Assembly (NCBI GenBank): GCA_001994995.1
Contig: MDJM01000053.1
Location: 1 to 48,301, forward strand
Source: Candidatus Parepulonipiscium sp. PG-Nuni2H_MBin01
GTDB taxonomy: Bacteria > Bacillota > Clostridia > Lachnospirales > Cellulosilyticaceae
Direction: 5' to 3'
DNA: 48,301 bases
Part shown: piece by piece, positions 41,512 through 48,301 of the stretch
How positions within the stretch are numbered: position 1 is the first letter of the stretch
Layout: each line of letters opens with the position of its first letter
Translations under genes and position numbers: made by a program
Notes under the pieces: generated by a model
The model's input: the letters and a program-made list of their open reading frames with translations, nothing else
What the model was told of the DNA's origin: nothing
Database searches by the model: none

Positions 41512-42933
41512 TTAACAGCTCCAACATTCTGATTTTATCTCATCATTAATACCTAATTTATTGCCGTTTGAATCCCATATACCAAATCCCGTTGCTACAC
41601 AAACTATAGAGAAAACTGGAACTATATAATTTAAGCAAGCGTATGGAATATATTCTATACCAACACCTAGTGTTGCACATACATACATTGTAAATCCTGA
41701 CCACGGTATAAGCGGACTAATTAAAGTAGATGTATCTTCTAGCGTTCTTGATAATACACGTCTATCTATATTAGCTTTATCATAACTTGTTGCAAATGTT
41801 TTTGCAGGTAAAATAATGCCAAGCGCTTGACTTCCTGTAACTAGAGAGGTAGCGTAGCAATATCCCATTGTTGTCAAAATTAATGCCTTACCAGATTTAA
41901 TGAGTTTTAGTAATCCTTCGTCAATAACTACATATAAAACCTTACTTACCATTAAAGCACCACCCATAGCACAAGCAAAACAAATAGATACAATAGTTCC
42001 TATCATAGAAGTCATTCCCCCACGAGATAAAATACTATCGATTTCTGAAAGCCCTGTTCTAATGCTAGAGCCTGACAGGCAAGCTGATGAAATATCTACT
42101 ATGCTAGCTCCTTGTGTAATTATAGCAAATGCCATACTAGTAACTATTGATAAACTAAGAGCAATGAGTGCTGGAACTTTAAAGGCAGTTAAAATTAAAA
42201 CTATTAAGAGTGGTAAAACTGTAATTAAACTTATGTTAAAAGTTGCATCTAATGTTTGTGCCATAAGCTCAATTTGAGCACTATCAATTGCAGTCACATC
42301 AAATTGAAGCCCTAATATAGTGTATATAACTAAAGTTATAACTGTTGCAGGTAGCGTTGTATAAAGCATAGAACCTATATGTTTATAAATATCCACACCA
42401 GACATAGATGATGCTAAGTTTGTAGTGTCTGACATAGGTGACATTTTATCACCAAAGCAAGAACCAGAAACAATGCTACCAGCTAAAATAGCAGGTGATA
42501 CACCTATAGATGTACCAATTCCGTAAATTACAAGACCCATAGTTGCAATTGAACCAAAACTTGTTCCTGTAAAAATTGATGTAACACAGCAAAGTAAAAA
42601 TGCAAGTGGTATGATAATGCTAGGATTAATAAATTTAATACCATAGTAAATTAATGAGGGTAGAGTTCCTCCGACATTCCAAACAGCTACCAACATACCT
42701 ACAAAAAGTAAAATAAATATTGCCATTAAACTTTCAGCTACGTTATTTACCATTGCTTTTTGAATAACCAGCCATTCATTCTTTAAACTAAGGGCTACTA
42801 TAGTTGCTACGATGGTAGCAAAAAATAGTGATGTTTGGGTATTAATGCCTAAGCGCAGAGATACAATTATAGTACCTATAACTAGAACTAGCGATAAAAG
42901 TGCATACGTTATTGAAGGTGTTTTATTTTTCAT
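41512..42933 (-). CDS. NhaC-type Na+/H+ antiporter
   Basis: This protein of 473 residues has about 11-12 membrane helices of the NhaC family in the ion transporter superfamily. The signature GSCFGDKMSPMSDTTNLASS is present (residues about 185-205), along with GTSFGSIATMGLVIYGIG before it and TLEDTSTLISPLIPWSGFTMY near the end. NhaC members exchange Na+ for H+, and some relatives swap organic acids such as malate and lactate (MleN). That makes an organic-acid link plausible here, given the neighbouring hydroxyacid dehydrogenase and AEC transporter. The open frame begins at 42975, but GGAGAGAG places the start at ATG 42933. Confidence 0.9.
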   Translation of the reverse strand: MKNKTPSITYALLSLVLVIGTIIVSLRLGINTQTSLFFATIVATIVALSLKNEWLVIQKAMVNNVAESLMAIFILLFVGMLVAVWNVGGTLPSLIYYGIKFINPSIIIPLAFLLCCVTSIFTGTSFGSIATMGLVIYGIGTSIGVSPAILAGSIVSGSCFGDKMSPMSDTTNLASSMSGVDIYKHIGSMLYTTLPATVITLVIYTILGLQFDVTAIDSAQIELMAQTLDATFNISLITVLPLLIVLILTAFKVPALIALSLSIVTSMAFAIITQGASIVDISSACLSGSSIRTGLSEIDSILSRGGMTSMIGTIVSICFACAMGGALMVSKVLYVVIDEGLLKLIKSGKALILTTMGYCYATSLVTGSQALGIILPAKTFATSYDKANIDRRVLSRTLEDTSTLISPLIPWSGFTMYVCATLGVGIEYIPYACLNYIVPVFSIVCVATGFGIWDSNGNKLGINDEIKSECWSC

Positions 42934-42982
42934 AATCACTCTCTCCTTTACAATCAACAAACTAATAATCAACAAAATAACT

Positions 42983-43903
42983 TTATTTAATAGCGGAAAG
43001 TAAAATTATACTCCATAAAGGAATTGTTATAAGGCTAAGTGCAGTTGATAAAATTACAATTTTAGTGGCAACTTTTTCATTAGCTCCGTATTTAGATGCC
43101 ATAATGCTTGTTGTACTACCTGCCGGTGTTGCACAAAGTATTACAGATACGCCGGTTATTAAAGGCTCCATAGAGAAAGCCGTACAAACCATGTATATTA
43201 TTGCAGGAATTATAATTAATCTCATTATACAAAAATTGAAAATAGACTTTGAAAATAAACTTTCTTTAAAATTAATATCCCCTAAAATAGTCCCTACATA
43301 AATCATTGTAAGAGATGTACACGCATTACTACATGTAGTTATAGTTTGTAAGATAGGTTCGGGTAACGTTATTTTTGCAAACATGATAAAGATACCTATA
43401 AAAGTTGCTATAATACATGGATGAGTTAAAGTTTCCTTAATCATTTTCTTGTAGTCAAGTTCAGTACTAAAGCATGTAACGCCTCCCGTCCATACTACAA
43501 ATCTGTTTGGGATTAATGAAATAGAGGCATACGTAAGACCTATAATTCCAAAAACACTTTCTGCTAATGGAATTCCAATAAAACCAGAATTCGGTACGAT
43601 AGTAGAATATCTATATATAGATCTGATATCCTCGGGAAGTTTACGGTAAACAAATTTAGCAATAACAATTTGTAGCAAATTTGAGAATATGCCCACTAAT
43701 ATAATTGTTACGAAAAATGTTGCGTCGTCTCCTATCTCTGCGGAAAATGATTTTATAATATTAGCTGGAATGATTACATATAAAATTAAATCCACTACAG
43801 TTTTCTTTCCAGCATCGGTAAATTTACCTGTTTTTCTTAACATAAATCCTATTAAAATTAATAAAAACATCATGACCATTAAACTAATAAGTGAATTAAA
43901 CAC
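42983..43903 (-). CDS. AEC family transporter
   Basis: This protein of about 306 residues has ten membrane helices of the auxin efflux carrier (AEC) family. It has IGFMLRKTGKFTDAGKKTVVDLILYVIIPANIIKSF at the N-terminus, IVPNSGFIGIPLAESVFG, and CATPAGSTTSIMASKYG near the end. Bacterial members carry malate, malonate or other organic acids. Two GTG starts are possible: 43912, directly beside the upstream stop TAG, and 43903, six bases after AGGTG. The second is chosen. The ribosome binding site overlaps the stop of the upstream dehydrogenase, so the two are translationally coupled. Confidence 0.88.
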   Translation of the reverse strand: MFNSLISLMVMMFLLILIGFMLRKTGKFTDAGKKTVVDLILYVIIPANIIKSFSAEIGDDATFFVTIILVGIFSNLLQIVIAKFVYRKLPEDIRSIYRYSTIVPNSGFIGIPLAESVFGIIGLTYASISLIPNRFVVWTGGVTCFSTELDYKKMIKETLTHPCIIATFIGIFIMFAKITLPEPILQTITTCSNACTSLTMIYVGTILGDINFKESLFSKSIFNFCIMRLIIIPAIIYMVCTAFSMEPLITGVSVILCATPAGSTTSIMASKYGANEKVATKIVILSTALSLITIPLWSIILLSAIK

Positions 43904-43912
43904 AATATGCAC

Positions 43913-44908
43913 CTACTTTACAAGCTCAAAAGAGCAAGCTCCTGTGGTTTTATACTCATAAGCATTTTGTGCAGTTATATCAGACATATCCTGGAGTGCT
44001 TGGTCCGTATAAAAGGCTGAATGTGGAGTATAGATAACATTTTGATTTTTTAATAATTCTTCAAGCTCCGGTACAGGGCATGTATCCACCTGGCCAGCAT
44101 TTCTTATCTCATTTTCTTCGTCTAATACATCAATAGCAAGGCCAGCAATTTTACCACTTTGTATTCCACGAATTAAAGCTTTAGTATTACATAAACCGCC
44201 ACGAGCAACATTAACAATGTAAACTCCATCTTTCATTTTTGCGATAGTTTCATCATTTATCATGTGATGATTTTCATTTGTATAATTACAGTGAAAAATT
44301 ATAGCATCGCATTTTTCGTATATCTCCTCAATAGATACATACTTTGCATATTTTTTTACTTCATTATGTTCTATAATATCATTTGCAAGAATTTCTTTGG
44401 GTCCAAAGCCACTTAAACATTTCATTGTAGTGCATCCAATTCTGCCAGCACCAATAATTCCAATTACTTGATTTCTAATTTCGCGTCCTAATGTAAAGCC
44501 TAAAGCAAAGTTATTACTATCTATTCTGTGAATTTGTTCTTTGTAAGTTCGCAATATGGCTAAAAGAGACAATACTGCATACTCAGCAACGGAATTAGGA
44601 GAATAAATAGGTGCATTTGCCGATTTTAATCCAACTTTTTTCATATACTCAATATCTAAATGGTCAAATCCAGCAGTGCATGTAAGCACATATTTAACTC
44701 CTGCTTTTACTAAGCCATCATAAAATGCATGAGTTATTGATTTATAAGGTGTAAAAATTACAGCTTCACATCCTGTTATTTTTTCAGCATTTTCATCTGT
44801 TGCAGAAACTTCCAACTGTATAAATTCTATTTCCCCATTATAATTTGTGGTAAGATGACTAAATCTTTTAGCTCCACCTCTAACTGTGTTAAAAACTCCT
44901 ATTTTCAT
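43913..44908 (-). CDS. D-2-hydroxyacid dehydrogenase (D-lactate dehydrogenase-like)
   Basis: This protein of 331 residues interconverts a 2-oxoacid and a D-2-hydroxyacid with NADH. It has the NAD-binding motif GIIGAGRIG (Gly153 onward), NVARGG with the substrate-binding Arg236, the LDEE region with the catalytic acid near 264-265, and YTPHSAFYT with the catalytic His296. Length and motifs match the D-LDH and D-2-hydroxyisocaproate dehydrogenase group. The open frame reaches 45010, but AAGGGGGTATATT marks ATG 44908 as the start. It is the first gene of the four-gene unit and has a promoter and operator directly upstream. Confidence 0.92.
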   Translation of the reverse strand: MKIGVFNTVRGGAKRFSHLTTNYNGEIEFIQLEVSATDENAEKITGCEAVIFTPYKSITHAFYDGLVKAGVKYVLTCTAGFDHLDIEYMKKVGLKSANAPIYSPNSVAEYAVLSLLAILRTYKEQIHRIDSNNFALGFTLGREIRNQVIGIIGAGRIGCTTMKCLSGFGPKEILANDIIEHNEVKKYAKYVSIEEIYEKCDAIIFHCNYTNENHHMINDETIAKMKDGVYIVNVARGGLCNTKALIRGIQSGKIAGLAIDVLDEENEIRNAGQVDTCPVPELEELLKNQNVIYTPHSAFYTDQALQDMSDITAQNAYEYKTTGACSFELVK

Positions 44909-44935
44909 AATATACCCCCTTAAGATTATAGTTAA

Positions 44936-44975
44936 ATTATATTCAATTTTTTCGCAAATGTAAAAATGTGTACAT
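44936..44975 (-). promoter_or_regulatory. promoter and operator of the 2-hydroxyacid unit
   Basis: On the minus strand TTTACA (44964-44959), 17 bases, TATAAT (44941-44936). The inverted repeat ATGTA-N8-TACAT (44958-44975 on the plus strand) covers the -35 box and also holds the palindrome TGTACA. The position suits repression by the adjacent GntR-type regulator. Confidence 0.65.
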
Positions 44976-44996
44976 CTGCAGTAATTTGGACAAAAT

Positions 44997-45031
44997 AAAA
45001 GGATACACAAATCAATTTTGTGTATCCTTTT
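44997..45031. terminator. terminator of the GntR gene
   Basis: A perfect 15-bp stem AAAAGGATACACAAA/TTTGTGTATCCTTTT with a 5-base loop, 28 bases after the regulator stop. It separates the regulator transcript from the metabolic unit. Confidence 0.9.
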
Positions 45032-45058
45032 AGCATGGCTAGCAAGTATATTCGGATT

Positions 45059-45745
45059 TTATAGTAAATCATACATTCTATGTCTATAAAAAGCTAGATG
45101 ACTGCGCATCGCTTCTTCAGCCCTTTTTTCATCTCTTTCACAAATAGCTCGATAAATTTCAAGATGCTTTTTTTTAGCAACTGCATATGATACATCAAAC
45201 AATCCCATTTTGATTAATCGTTGCAAATAATATTTTTGTTTAGAACTAAAAAGCTCATGAGTTTTTATTACATATTCATTGCGAGAGCCTTTAATAATTA
45301 GCTCATGAAATTTTTCATCATATATAGCGGCCATTTCTAAGTTTCCTTGTTCACAATACTTATTAAATTCACGTAAACTATCTTTAAGCTCTAAGATTTG
45401 ATTATCGGTCATAAGACGAGTGGCTAGCATAGTAGCATAAGTTTCAAGCCTTATACGAAATTCATGAAAATCCATATAATCCTTCACACTCATCTCAAAA
45501 ACCTGATATCCTTTAGCTGCCTGTACAACAAGCCCATCTTGTTCAAGCTTTAATATAGCATCTCTAATAGGAGTACGACTCATATCAAAATCTATAGATA
45601 TTGCATCTTGGTTTATTTTTTCATTTGGCTTTAGCCTAAATTCTAATATATCTGAACGAATGAGTTCATAAGCAATATCTGTTTGTGTTTTGAATGGGTT
45701 ATTTTGTTTAAATTTTTTTATACGCTCTTTGATAGTTTTCTCCAT
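45059..45745 (-). CDS. GntR family regulator, FadR/FCD subfamily
   Basis: This 228-residue protein has an N-terminal winged helix (about 14-85: DIAYELIRSDILEFRLKPNEKINQDAISIDFDMSRTPIRDAILKLEQDGLVVQ) and a C-terminal FCD domain (about 90-220) with FHEFRIRLETYATMLATRL and FHELIIKGSRN carrying metal/ligand residues. FCD regulators usually respond to organic acids and control nearby catabolic genes. Here they would be the dehydrogenase-AEC-NhaC-aminotransferase unit on the same strand just downstream. The operator-like repeat supports this. The ATG is preceded by GGGGGGATATT. The ligand is unknown; a 2-oxo- or 2-hydroxyacid is the natural guess. Confidence 0.9.
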   Translation of the reverse strand: MEKTIKERIKKFKQNNPFKTQTDIAYELIRSDILEFRLKPNEKINQDAISIDFDMSRTPIRDAILKLEQDGLVVQAAKGYQVFEMSVKDYMDFHEFRIRLETYATMLATRLMTDNQILELKDSLREFNKYCEQGNLEMAAIYDEKFHELIIKGSRNEYVIKTHELFSSKQKYYLQRLIKMGLFDVSYAVAKKKHLEIYRAICERDEKRAEEAMRSHLAFYRHRMYDLL

Positions 45746-45784
45746 AATATCCCCCCACTATAGATTATAGCATATTAAATAAAA

Positions 45785-45848
45785 CCCCACCGCCTCTTAC
45801 AGAGGCACCCCTTTTAAAGGGGAATGTCACACAGTGACAAAAGTGGGG
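45785..45848. repeat. compact structured intergenic element, four-way-junction fold
   Basis: A closing stem CCCCAC (45785-45790) with GTGGGG (45843-45848) encloses three hairpins: GCCTCT-tac-AGAGGC, CCCCTTT-t-AAAGGGG, and GTCAC-aca-GTGAC. On the minus strand, TTTTATTT follows GTGGGG, so it may act as a terminator for the GGDEF-EAL gene. Its GTCA-hairpin plus C-run/G-run order resembles the element at 24.5 kb. Confidence 0.7.
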
Positions 45849-45881
45849 CATTTTTTTTATTTATCCATCACAATTAACATC

Positions 45882-48167
45882 TTACAATAACTGTACAAAC
45901 TCATCCCATCTAACAGGCCTAGAAAAATAGTAACCTTGAATTAGCCCAAATTGATGCAGCTTATTAAACTGCTCCTCAGTTTCCACGCCTTCTAGCACAA
46001 CTTGCATATCCAATATATGTGCAATTCTACTCATAACATCAATAATAGCGTAGTCTTTAGCAGTAGAGCTATCCACGAAAATTTTATCAATTTTAAGAAT
46101 ATCTAAATTATACTCTTTTAAATAACTAAAAGAAGAATAACCAGTACCAAAATCATCAAGAGCAACCGCAATTCCTAACTTTTGCAATTTCTTTATATTT
46201 TCCCTAACAATATCTTGTTCTTCCAACAAAATGCTTTCGGTAATTTCAATACAAACGTATTTATAATCAATACCATAGCGACCAAAAATAGTTACAACGT
46301 TTTGAACAAAATCTTGCTCCATAATTTGAATAGGCGACGCATTCACTGACATTTGCACAGGTCTGCCTTCGTCACAAAGCGTTTTTAAATCTTGCGCAAC
46401 TCTATCCATAATCCAATTACCCAAATCAATAATCATGCGAGTTTGCTCAGCAACATAAATAAACTCATTAGGCGGAACAAAGCCTAAATCTTTACTAAAC
46501 CAGCGAATAAGCGCCTCAGCTTTGCAAATCTGCTTATCTCCATTAACAATAGGCTGATAGTTTATAACAAACTCATTAGTTTCAATAGCATTTTTCAAGC
46601 AATCTTTAATACGCTCTTCTTTTATATACCTATTATACAATTCATTATTAAATACAAGTAGTCCAACAGAAGCGCTAATCGATTTTTTCTCTTTTAACAT
46701 AATATATAACTTTTTAACAGTTTCATCATCAGTATCAGTAATTTGTGGATTAACAATAGCTACAGCGTTAAGGTCAATTTTAATCGGCTTAGTATCTGGG
46801 TAAATAAGCGGTTTATCAAAAACCTCACAAACGCGTAAATTATAAAAATCCTCCACTTTGCCCCCAACTTTATCTTTATCAAACATAACGATAAACTCAT
46901 CACCGCTATATCTAATAAATTCAGCCGACACACTGGCGAACAACTGCTGCAATTTATGCGTAATATCCACTAACACGCGGTTACCAACATCTTCGCCATA
47001 AATGTCGTTAACACGTTTAAACTGCTTAATATCAATAAGAATAATAACAAACTCGCTTCCTTTTAAAATAAATTTGCTATATACCCTTTTAAGCATCTTT
47101 CGGTTAGCCAGCCCTGTAGTTTCATCGTAATAAACTAAATAATTAATCTTTTTCGGCAAATTGTTTTCGATAAACTTAGCCATACTAACCAGTGTAGTAA
47201 GCGAAATCTCATCTTCTGGATAATCCTCGCCAAGTTCCTTAATAACCATCATAAGACTTTTTAAAGTTGCAATAATAGGTGTGGCAAATAAGAAAAGTCC
47301 AATAATCATTATAATAGCAATGCTAAAAATTAAAGAATAAATTTTACTTATAACAAAGTCTCTATTGTTTTTAATATGCTCATTGTCCACAAGTGAATCT
47401 AAGTTAATAGCAAAAGTAATTGTTTTTGTTTCATTTATAATAGGGTATTCGATTAAGTGATAATTAAGAGTATTATACATAGTAGAAAAATCAGCGTTAG
47501 AATCATCTGTGTAACTTAATTTGCCATTAATCAGATAAATTCCACCGTCTGTATGTTCAAGTAAAACATCTAAAGTAGCAATGCGAAATTCATTGGCTAA
47601 ATTTATAAGTAAGTCTTCAAGAAACATATTAACCATAACAATAGCAATAGGTTCATTTGTATCTTGGTCAAAAATAAACTTAATAGCAGCATTAATTGTT
47701 CTGTTACTATAGTCATCGCTTTCTACACTAACTAATGAAACTTCTGGCGTTACTAAGTCCTCGTTAAACCACTCGGTTTCTCTAACATTATAATTTTCAA
47801 GCAAGAAACCATTTGATATAGCAAATTCATGTTTCATACTAATAATAGTGATAGCATCAGCGAAACTGATATTTTCAATTAAGTTAGTGTAATTACCAAT
47901 AACTTCTTCAACTAAGTCTAAATTTACCGTATCTTTATGGAACTCGTCGACAATATTAGAATCTTTAGTAATAGACTCAGCAGTATTCTTAAGTAGCTCA
48001 ATATTTTGCTCAAGTCCTAAAATAACATCTTCCCCTTGAAGTTCGCTAACAAACAATGCCGTGTTATACTCAATTGACTCAAGGGAAGATACTGCCATAT
48101 ACACTATGGCCGCGATAAATAGCGCTATAATTATAAGTACTTTAAAATTGACAAATTTAATTTTCAT
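45882..48167 (-). CDS. membrane-bound sensor with GGDEF and EAL domains
   Basis: This protein of about 761 residues makes or breaks c-di-GMP under control of an outside signal. A first helix (about 8-28) and a second (about 285-310) flank a Cache-like extracellular sensor. The GGDEF domain (about 350-520) has SGDEF at 421-425, a variant of the standard motif that can still be functional. The EAL domain (about 530-755) has E551-A-L, MSVNASP, EITES, DDFGTGYSS, LKIDK, and LEGVET with QGYYFSRPV, so the phosphodiesterase site looks intact. The open frame runs up to GTG 48290, but that part holds no anchor. ATG 48167 is used, although its ribosome binding site lies beyond a hairpin (see next entry). 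Confidence 0.88.
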   Translation of the reverse strand: MKIKFVNFKVLIIIALFIAAIVYMAVSSLESIEYNTALFVSELQGEDVILGLEQNIELLKNTAESITKDSNIVDEFHKDTVNLDLVEEVIGNYTNLIENISFADAITIISMKHEFAISNGFLLENYNVRETEWFNEDLVTPEVSLVSVESDDYSNRTINAAIKFIFDQDTNEPIAIVMVNMFLEDLLINLANEFRIATLDVLLEHTDGGIYLINGKLSYTDDSNADFSTMYNTLNYHLIEYPIINETKTITFAINLDSLVDNEHIKNNRDFVISKIYSLIFSIAIIMIIGLFLFATPIIATLKSLMMVIKELGEDYPEDEISLTTLVSMAKFIENNLPKKINYLVYYDETTGLANRKMLKRVYSKFILKGSEFVIILIDIKQFKRVNDIYGEDVGNRVLVDITHKLQQLFASVSAEFIRYSGDEFIVMFDKDKVGGKVEDFYNLRVCEVFDKPLIYPDTKPIKIDLNAVAIVNPQITDTDDETVKKLYIMLKEKKSISASVGLLVFNNELYNRYIKEERIKDCLKNAIETNEFVINYQPIVNGDKQICKAEALIRWFSKDLGFVPPNEFIYVAEQTRMIIDLGNWIMDRVAQDLKTLCDEGRPVQMSVNASPIQIMEQDFVQNVVTIFGRYGIDYKYVCIEITESILLEEQDIVRENIKKLQKLGIAVALDDFGTGYSSFSYLKEYNLDILKIDKIFVDSSTAKDYAIIDVMSRIAHILDMQVVLEGVETEEQFNKLHQFGLIQGYYFSRPVRWDEFVQLL

Positions 48168-48176
48168 ATAAAATTT

Positions 48177-48218
48177 AGCAAGGATACTCCCACTTCTATA
48201 AGTGGGAGAGGAATTGCT
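48177..48218 (-). promoter_or_regulatory. leader hairpin between ribosome binding site and start of the sensor gene
   Basis: On the minus strand, CTCCCACTT and AAGTGGGAG form a 9-bp stem, extended by AGCAA/TTGCT after an internal loop. The Shine-Dalgarno-like AAGGAGG (48240-48234) and AAGGAG (48229-48224) lie 5' of it, and the chosen ATG (48167) 3' of it. Confidence 0.5.
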
Positions 48219-48301
48219 TTTTTCTCCTTGCAACCTCCTTTTCTTTGTGATATAATTTCCGCTAAGAGAAAACCGTTGTGTAAAAGGCACTCTTAAAGAA
48301 T

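Noticed and set aside
45785..45848. tRNA gene
   Set aside because: The fold is cloverleaf-like, but there is no T-loop GTTC, no anticodon arm and no acceptor end.

Overview
The window is AT-rich and reads as a piece of a Gram-positive, low-GC Clostridia chromosome. Lachnospirales-like is the best guess, but no marker gene here fixes the rank. The signs are strong AGGAGG-type ribosome binding sites at most genes, compact stem-loop plus T-run terminators, sigma-A promoters, sporulation genes (spmA, spmB, a YtvI-like protein, and an AbrB/SpoVT regulator with an 0A-box-like site upstream), CheV, and c-di-GMP enzymes. I see no rRNA, tRNA, CRISPR array, transposase, integrase or phage gene. The window looks like resident chromosome rich in lineage-specific repeat proteins.

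Layout. 1-9.96 kb: the N-terminal part of an M20 amidohydrolase, a YARHG-domain protein, a Sel1-repeat protein, a DHH phosphoesterase, several small membrane or anchored proteins (one with a duplicated extracellular domain), a proline/acid-rich protein, an orphan periplasmic-binding lipoprotein and a 48-residue protein. 10-18.2 kb: two different glycogen phosphorylases flank an 18-residue tandem-repeat protein and a Bax-inhibitor-1-like membrane protein. 18.3-24.5 kb: a YtvI-like permease, an esterase-like hydrolase, a coiled-coil membrane-anchored protein, then cheV and a GGDEF-EAL gene as a two-gene unit. 24.5-28.7 kb: a hairpin-rich intergenic repeat element, two unknown genes, an AbrB-type regulator divergent from spmA-spmB, and a leucine-rich-repeat gene behind a consensus promoter whose -35 box is present three times.

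28.7-36.9 kb: a family 2 glycosyltransferase with rmlC and rmlD (dTDP-rhamnose), a secreted acidic-repeat protein, a 370-bp non-coding stretch with two promoter-terminator pairs that may encode small RNAs, an 18-copy Sel1 protein with a low-complexity acidic N-terminus, and an unknown gene. 36.9-40.2 kb: an arylsulfotransferase-like protein that stops where its propeller domain should begin, and a dynamin-like GTPase. 40.2-45.8 kb: a coherent unit of four genes (D-2-hydroxyacid dehydrogenase, AEC transporter, NhaC antiporter, PLP aminotransferase) downstream of a GntR/FCD regulator. The unit promoter carries an inverted repeat over its -35 box. 45.8-48.3 kb: a second, more compact structured intergenic element and a membrane-bound Cache-like GGDEF-EAL protein.

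How the parts may work together (inference): the 40-45 kb unit probably converts an amino acid through its 2-oxoacid to a D-2-hydroxyacid and moves the product or substrate across the membrane with cation exchange. cheV plus GGDEF-EAL would link chemotaxis signalling to c-di-GMP. The two phosphorylases release glucose-1-phosphate from storage glucan. Start codons were moved to the ribosome-binding-site-supported position in many genes; each entry says so.
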